Position numbers and translations under genes: made by a program. Below the pieces are notes generated by a model that saw only the letters and a list, made by a program, of their open reading frames with translations, did no database searches and was not told the DNA's origin. A stretch of 14,257 nt of DNA from Phoronis ovalis. Lineage: Eukaryota > Phoronida > Phoronidae. The stretch is from positions 1-14,257 of the forward strand of contig JAOXYB010033396.1 in the NCBI GenBank assembly GCA_028565635.1. Direction: 5' to 3'. Positions 9,750-14,257 of this stretch are shown piece by piece (position 1 is the stretch's first letter; every line of letters starts with the position of its first letter).

Positions 9750-9906
9750 TCGTTTTTTTAGATGTAGGGTATTTAGAAAATGTCCCGGTTCAGCAAAATC
9801 CTCCTGTTAGGGATGATATTTTGATCCTCCACTTCCCGTTTAGGGGCTTATTTTACACCCTACGGACGAGCATGGGTACCCGACTTTTTTCAAGTGAGCC
9901 CCCGGG
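9750..9906 (-). mobile_element. Terminal segment of a CCCGGGGG-ended element (minus orientation)
   Basis: Read on the minus strand from 9906 inwards, it starts CCCGGGGGCTCACTTGAAAA and continues through GTA and GGGTGT into internal units of the type CATCCCTAACA and ATACCCTACA. The intact element at 10507 starts CCCGGGGGGTACTTGACAAA, so the two termini are clearly related. About 400 bp of plain AT-rich DNA separates this end from the matching units at 9131-9345, which could be an insertion or two different copies. Confidence 0.55.
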
Positions 9907-9909
9907 AAC

Positions 9910-10496
9910 GAAGGCGAGTATTTCACAGTCCATGCGCTGTAAATGTTAATTTCGCACTAAGTACACTGTAATATAGATAACCTCTTAAGGCCATGGCGGC
10001 GGTAACCTCAGGAACCAGGTGATAGATAACATGTATCGTGACAGGTACACACTTACTGATAGACGATCTACAATTAGAGATGGTTAACGAATTCCTACAC
10101 ACATAGGTGAGTTTAATATTTTTATTGCGAAGAAAGTGAAGAATATGGGCAGCCAAAACCCACCGAAATTTCATAAAAACCGAGCAAACCAAACATGACA
10201 TAATACGTTGTACCACGCGCGATGTAACTATTCTTGGAATGAATCACAGCCAGGTATACAAGTAACACACAAATGCTAAACGACATAACACCAATGTTTC
10301 AAATGATGTAATAAAAGTGCAAATGGATAAACTAGAAACCAAAAAGTTTAATAGGAAACAAAGTAATGAAACCTAAACTAATGCAAAACTGAACAAACAA
10401 TAGTTATTCCAAATAATCTAATACTAGGTTGTGGAATGAACTTCTGATAACAAATAATTGACCTTCACCTGCCTCAGCTGTGTATAATATACACAT
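9910..10496. other. Non-coding spacer between the two transposon regions
   Basis: No exon, RNA gene or repeat can be supported here. A 97-codon minus-strand frame (9923-10216) has no recognisable motif and no splice context. The spacer ends in a perfect inverted repeat, TGTGTAT-AAT-ATACACA (10479-10495), directly beside the target-site duplication of the next element. Confidence 0.5.
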
Positions 10497-10506
10497 GTCA
10501 CTCGAT
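10497..10506. repeat. Left target-site duplication GTCACTCGAT
   Basis: This 10-bp sequence is repeated exactly at 10902-10911 and brackets the foldback element. A perfect 10-bp match placed exactly at both CGGGGG-type ends is strong evidence of transposition. Confidence 0.85.
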
Positions 10507-10901
10507 CCCGGGGGGTACTTGACAAAAACGTTGGTAGGGTGTGCGGCCCAGGATAAAAAACTTGACCCTGTGGTAAATAAAGATTACCAAAATATATATA
10601 CCCTGTCGTAAATAACTCTCCCGAAATAGATACCCTGTGTAAAATACACTTGTAAACTATATACCCTGTGTTAAATAAATATGGAAAAATGTACGAACCT
10701 TAATTTTTCGTACCTGTCATAAAGGTGTTTTCTATGAAATACACCCTGTGCTAAACGAATATTTTTTGAAAATATACCCTGTGGTAAATAAGGCATTGAG
10801 AAACGTGGAAAACATACCCTGTGCTAAATGCGGGAGCTGAAAAAAGGGGCCTATTGGGCGGGACATATATATAATGACTTTGAACGACAGTGCCTCCCCC
10901 G
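10507..10901 (+). mobile_element. 395-bp non-autonomous DNA transposon (MITE), Mutator-like by target duplication length
   Basis: The element begins CCCGGGGGGTACTTGAC and ends CAGTGCCTCCCCCG. Read inwards the right end is CGGGGGAGGCACTG, so the ends form an imperfect terminal inverted repeat around CGGGGG and (G/T)ACT. Identical 10-bp duplications (GTCACTCGAT) lie on both sides. There is no open frame for a transposase, so it must have been moved in trans. Target duplications of 8-11 bp are characteristic of Mutator-type transposases; other families giving 8-9 bp cannot be excluded, and the superfamily is an inference. The interior is almost entirely a degenerate tandem array. Target-site identity suggests a fairly recent insertion compared with the decayed relative at 8072-9906. 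Confidence 0.8.
10565..10830 (+). repeat. Degenerate 31-33 bp tandem array inside the MITE (about 8 units)
   Basis: The unit core is ATACCCTGTGNTAAATA. Copies start near 10565, 10598, 10630, 10661, 10710 (weak), 10741, 10774 and 10814. Spacing is mostly 31-33 bases, with longer gaps around the weak unit and before the last. The cores are much better conserved than the AT-rich spacers. Confidence 0.8.
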
Positions 10902-10911
10902 GTCACTCGAT
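10902..10911. repeat. Right target-site duplication GTCACTCGAT
   Basis: Exact copy of 10497-10506, immediately after the CTCCCCCG end of the element. Confidence 0.85.
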
Positions 10912-12630
10912 ATAACTCAACGCATTCTAATCTACTTAATACTTGATTAAGCCAAATGACTTTGACAGGTTCCGTACCGTCTGTTACATACCGGTTTGCT
11001 CATGGGCTTGTGATCGTTTTGTGGTCCACGCGCAACATTGCATGAGCATTTTTTGCGGAATGGCATAATTTTGCCTAAAGCTATATATAAGCTGATACCC
11101 TATTACAATAGGTTACAAATCCGTGTTTACATACACAATAATTTCATGGCAAAATTTGCTTGATTTCAACAGCTGATGTGCGAGGGGCAAACTATGTCAA
11201 AGACAAAATCCATGGCAAAGTGAGCTCCTGCAGACCAATAACTAGGCAAATACAACAAGAAAACAATGCATACGATAGATTTGTCACATATTTAGTTTAA
11301 GAATTCCTTTTGGCAAATTAAGTAAAGAAATGATTTTTTAAAGAACGTTTTGTACCAAAAATGGAGGTTAAATAAAACATTATGATTATGTTATCTGAAT
11401 CCTGACATGTGTTTACCTGAATACACAAATATGTCATAATTCTATGCTACTAAATTAGCCGAGTGAATTTTACCTCAACATTTTTCTCTTTAACTGCTCT
11501 ATTTATGACGAACCGTTATCTTTCTTGTAGTTGCTTGCAGTGACATTTTTTTTTGTCATTAGTCGAATAATTACAGTGTGTGCGGTTTGTCCTTTGTTTC
11601 CTCACATCTAGAATATAGATTTTTTTCATGGTATAAGGATAAAATTGATTGTCCATCCATTTATGTAGTTATTTCATGTAACTTAAACCCTTATAAAAAT
11701 TACGCGATGAAAATGACCTATTAAAAACTGAAGATTAGTATGTATGCTATTCCCTGTTAATCTCTCGTGCATGCATGACCATTCAAATTCATATAGCTTT
11801 GCCCGAGCTCAAATAATCTTATCAAACTTTGGTTTATTTTACTTTAAAAGCTAATATTATTTTCAATTATTTAAATCAAAGCAACTAAAAAGGCCAGCGC
11901 CAGGAAAGAAAAACGAAATAAAACATACATTTAAGGACTTCTCATCCAGCACGTCCATTGCGCCAACACTGCGGTTGGAATTAGGGTGGAATTAGCTAAA
12001 ATACACTCAAAACTGGGTTATCTTCTAGGCCTGGATATAATCCCCTCAAATTTTGATAAAAATAACAATTTTAAATTTTGATTTCTCTCACCTTGTGCGA
12101 AATTAAAGCCACTTTCAAATGGAAATGTTCATATAGCTGCCCAGGGGCAAAAACAAAAAGAAATTGAAAAAAGACATATTAATACGCGTCCAAGATCTAT
12201 TTTCAGCAATGTGGCTTACAGACGATGGTTGCTATTGGCAATCTAATGCCATATATGTGTGGCATATCCTAGTGACGTGCATTATAGTTTGTCTGAATGA
12301 TTCAAGAAGTAGGTAAACATTTATCGGACACTTATGTTTCCCCGACTATAATAATTAATATTTTACTGCTTGTAAAATTTGTTAGAACGAGTCGTGTACA
12401 AACATACACTTCAGAAAACATGTAAAATTCAACATTATAAATAACATGATATGCGTTTTACTGATAATCTGTTCAAATCAGTCTTTTAGACAATGGTTGA
12501 AACACTTTATGGTGTGCGGGTGGAGCTAGTTCCTTCCTTTGCTTTTCAGAAAAGCTGAATCTTTCTCGAGATTGTAACGTAACCATTCAAAACACATTAA
12601 GCTAGACTGCTATAATTATCTAATAAATTA
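10912..12630. other. AT-rich intergenic DNA, no gene seen
   Basis: No splice-bounded open frame, RNA gene or transposon terminus can be supported. Minor structures only: a GGAATTAG-GGT-GGAATTAG direct repeat near 11976-11994 and an ATGCCA/TGGCAT inverted repeat at 12246-12265. Confidence 0.5.
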
Positions 12631-12706
12631 CTTGTCAATCATTTATTTTTACAATAAAACACACATTTCTAATGGAACAGAAACTTTAACGTGTTTGTTT
12701 TCTGCT

Positions 12707-12785
12707 GCTGATAAAGTAAGCATGTTTGACATAGTACTTTTCTGCAGCAGAAAAATACTACATCAAAGATGTTTACCTTATCAGC
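12707..12785. repeat. 79-bp near-perfect palindrome (hairpin)
   Basis: Two 39-bp arms (12707-12745 and 12747-12785) are reverse complements at 33 of 39 positions around a single central A at 12746. The innermost 17 bases, TTTTCTGCAGCAGAAAA, and the outer GCTGATAA/TTATCAGC are perfect. As a minus-strand RNA, four of the six mismatches become G-U wobbles, leaving 37 of 39 pairs; as a plus-strand RNA only one does. There is no target duplication or transposon-like terminus that I can see. It overlaps the end of a potassium-channel-like peptide on the minus strand. Confidence 0.8.
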
Positions 12786-12860
12786 GATTCCAATCGGCAT
12801 TAGATACCCAACTGTAGCCATGGTAACAATTGCATATGCACAATATAGTTCAGGCACGCG
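12777..12860 (-). pseudogene. Possible relic of a voltage-gated potassium channel pore exon
   Basis: The minus strand reads RVPELYCAYA then IVTMATVGYLMPIGIADK, followed at once by a donor-like GTAAAC. Voltage-gated potassium channels have a pore helix and selectivity filter of the type (I)P..FW.A(I/V)VTMTTVGYGDM.P, then a small hydrophilic turn and (A/G)GK. The match to IVTM.TVGY, the following Met-Pro, and the IA.K pattern is specific. The Gly-Asp of GYGD is missing (TVGYLMP where TVGYGDLMP is expected), equivalent to an in-frame 6-bp loss, so a functional filter is unlikely. No good acceptor or neighbouring channel exon is visible in the window. A chance resemblance over about 20 residues remains possible. 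Confidence 0.28.
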
Positions 12861-12892
12861 TATTAATGAGCGTTTTTTTCCTTTCTTTTTAG

Positions 12893-12977
12893 TGTGGCTT
12901 CTGGGTCGCCATGGGACATCTCTGTTTGGAAGTGGATATAATTTCGCACAAAGTGAGAGAAATCACAATTTGAAAAG
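12893..12977 (+). other. Possible 85-nt internal exon
   Basis: A long pyrimidine tract ending TTTCTTTTTAG precedes the segment, and AAAAG followed by GTAATT closes it. One frame is open throughout: WLLGRHGTSLFGSGYNFAQS, then ERNHNLK, entering with two leftover bases and leaving with two. Base composition is GC-richer than its neighbours. I found no partner exon within the window, the donor is only moderate, and I do not recognise the peptide. It could belong to a gene continuing to the right, or be chance. Confidence 0.25.
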
Positions 12978-13261
12978 GTAATTTTTTATCATCAAAATTT
13001 TTATCAAAAATTAAGGTTTCTTTGTATTTCGCACTAATTTCATCAGGGGTCTGTTCTTAGACTTAAACGCAAAAGTTAATTGGTTAGGACTATGGAAAAT
13101 CGGGATTAGACATGAATCATGATTATCTTTATTTGTGACTGAACAGAATTTTCCGAGAAGAGTTAGGCTAGAAGACAATACGTTGCTATTGAGAAGGGTG
13201 GGACACTCAATGGTATCCTTATGTCAAATTAGTTGGATAAATAATGGCCATACCCTTATTT
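12978..13261. other. Non-coding AT-rich spacer
   Basis: Nothing supportable was seen between the possible exon and the first CTATAG cluster. Confidence 0.5.
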
Positions 13262-13400
13262 ACGAAAATGTTCTATGTAATTCTATAGAATTCCATATAC
13301 CTTTATAGAGCTCTATAAATATTATATAGAGGATCTATAGAGCTCTACAGAAATTTTATAAAGCCTCTATATAGCTTCCCTATAAGCTAATAGTATAGTT
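13262..13400. repeat. CTATAG palindrome cluster 1
   Basis: This stretch is dense in TCTATAGA-related motifs: TTCTATAGAATTCCATA, the perfect 18-bp palindrome TTTATAGAGCTCTATAAA (13302-13319), ATATAGAGGATCTATAGAGC, and CTCTATATAG. The motif is self-complementary, so orientation cannot be assigned. Confidence 0.75.
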
Positions 13401-14085
13401 CTGAGGCTAAACATTCAGTTGTACCTATATGAAAAACACTTTTGGGATTTAATTTTTTTTTTAATTAGTGCATTAAGCAATTTATTAATTAATTAGTTGA
13501 GTTATGGTAATTTAACACATTTTAGCTTGATAATTATTAAACTGAAAAATATTCATCAGCATTAAAATCAGCAGTGTCAAAATGTTATAAACATTTTACA
13601 AAAAAAGAAAAAAATCCAACTGAACATTCTATAGAATTCTATAGAGCAGTTGATTGTCATTTTTTGTGCTGTTTTTTTATTACAATGCAAACTGATGATT
13701 TTTAAAAAATTAAGAAATGATTAAAAAACTGTCTTTGTCTATTTTGGTACTATTTCTTACATTTAAAGTACTTAACTAACATCAGTGTAATTATTTTTCA
13801 CAATTCTAAAATCAATATTCTAATTAATAAGATCTTGTTTTAAGTAGTCAATAAATATACATATGACTCAGTTTCAATTAAGTCAGTATCAAACATCAAG
13901 AGACAAAATAAAGCAAGATATAGTAAGTTTTAGCTAAAGGGTGGTTTTCTGAAATTTTATTGTTTTAAATAAACTTCCGCGCTATTGAAATATACGCAAA
14001 TATAATTATGTTAATGTTTAATAAAAAAGCACAATGTAAAATATAATGAATCCGACATAAATACATAATAGAAAAAATGTCCGAA
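13401..14085. other. AT-rich segment between CTATAG clusters
   Basis: This segment is very AT-rich with homopolymer runs and TTAATTAATTAG-type sequence. No open frame of note. Apart from one embedded CTATAG doublet it looks like filler between the two clusters, possibly the interior of a single element. Confidence 0.5.
13625..13647. repeat. CTATAG doublet (perfect 16-bp palindrome)
   Basis: CTATAGAATTCTATAG at 13629-13644 is a perfect palindrome made of two CTATAG motifs around AATT. It is the same unit that makes up the clusters on either side and lies about midway between them. Confidence 0.75.
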
Positions 14086-14257
14086 TTTCTCTATAGAATT
14101 CCATAAAAAGTAACCAACACTATAGAGTCCGCTATAGACTTCTAAAGGTCCTGCATATAATTCTATATACCCTCTATATAATTATGTAGACCTCAATAGA
14201 AATTCCGTAGAATTGAAAGTGTCCAATTCTCTATACCTTCTATAGAATCCTATATAA
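14086..14257. repeat. CTATAG palindrome cluster 2 (runs to window end)
   Basis: Repeated motifs include CTCTATAGAATTCCATA (sharing CTATAGAATTCCATA with cluster 1), CTATAGAGTCC, GCTATAGACTTC, TTCTATATACC, CTCTATATAATT and TTCTATAGAATCC. The cluster is still going at the last base, so its right edge is outside the window. Confidence 0.75.

Larger units (their letters stand above)
8072..9906. mobile_element. Decayed composite of CCGGGGG-ended DNA-transposon sequence
   Basis: The left edge reads CCGGGGGTACATGAAA. The right edge, read on the minus strand, is CCCGGGGGCTCACTTGAAA, so the ends are inverted relative to each other. The right end also matches the intact element at 10507 (shared CCCGGGGG, ACTTGA, AAAA). 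The interior holds degenerate GGTATAGA units (8175-8275), a duplicated 28-bp motif, and minus-oriented ATACCC-type units. No transposase frame is visible and I found no duplication flanking the outer edges. This is probably several related or nested copies, not a single insertion. Boundaries are approximate. Confidence 0.4.

Noticed and set aside
9923-10216. Minus-strand 97-codon frame between transposon regions
   Set aside because: No family resemblance, no splice context, and ordinary composition for the region.
10565-10830. CRISPR-like spacing of short repeats
   Set aside because: The repeats are degenerate and AT-rich with non-unique spacers, lie inside a transposon with a target duplication, and the window is eukaryotic.

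Overview
The window looks like nuclear DNA from an animal. It is AT-rich and mostly non-coding. It holds short exons bounded by GT/AG splice sites with pyrimidine-rich acceptors, AATAAA polyadenylation signals, and small non-autonomous DNA transposons. There are no bacterial-style operons, Shine-Dalgarno sites or long ORFs. A marine invertebrate such as a mollusc, cnidarian, hemichordate or lancelet is my guess from the base composition and the CCCGGGGG-ended repeats. The sequence alone does not settle the lineage.

Left third (about 1.5 to 5.9 kb): one plus-strand spliced gene. Three coding exons (2096-2169, 2942-3175, 4465-4489) join in consistent phase into one open frame of 110 codons ending in TGA at 4487-4489. 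A long 3' UTR follows, with an AATAAA at 5875-5880. A possible upstream exon lies at 1545-1591. The middle exon is clearly GC-richer than its surroundings and carries almost all of the recognisable protein. I do not recognise the family. The protein could also be the C-terminal end of a longer one.

Middle (5.9 to 8.0 kb): intergenic AT-rich DNA with a small AATC/ATA-type simple repeat and no supportable gene. From 8.07 to 10.9 kb the DNA is repeat-derived. A decayed composite with CCGGGGG ends pointing inwards (8072-9906) is followed by a well-preserved 395-bp foldback element (10507-10901). The latter is flanked by a perfect 10-bp target-site duplication and is filled with a degenerate 31-33 bp tandem repeat. 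The two share terminal sequence and internal motif, so they belong to one family. The 10-bp duplication points towards Mutator-like transposases.

Right part (10.9 to 14.26 kb): mainly featureless AT-rich DNA. Exceptions are a 79-bp near-palindrome (12707-12785), an overlapping minus-strand peptide resembling the pore helix and selectivity filter of voltage-gated potassium channels but lacking the Gly-Asp of GYGD, a possible 85-nt plus-strand exon (12893-12977), and clusters of CTATAG-based palindromes at 13262-13400, 13625-13647 and 14086 to the window end.

Nothing here amounts to a multi-gene system. The best leads are the unrecognised small protein, the tandem-repeat-filled transposon family, the hairpin next to a potassium-channel-like relic, and the CTATAG clusters.
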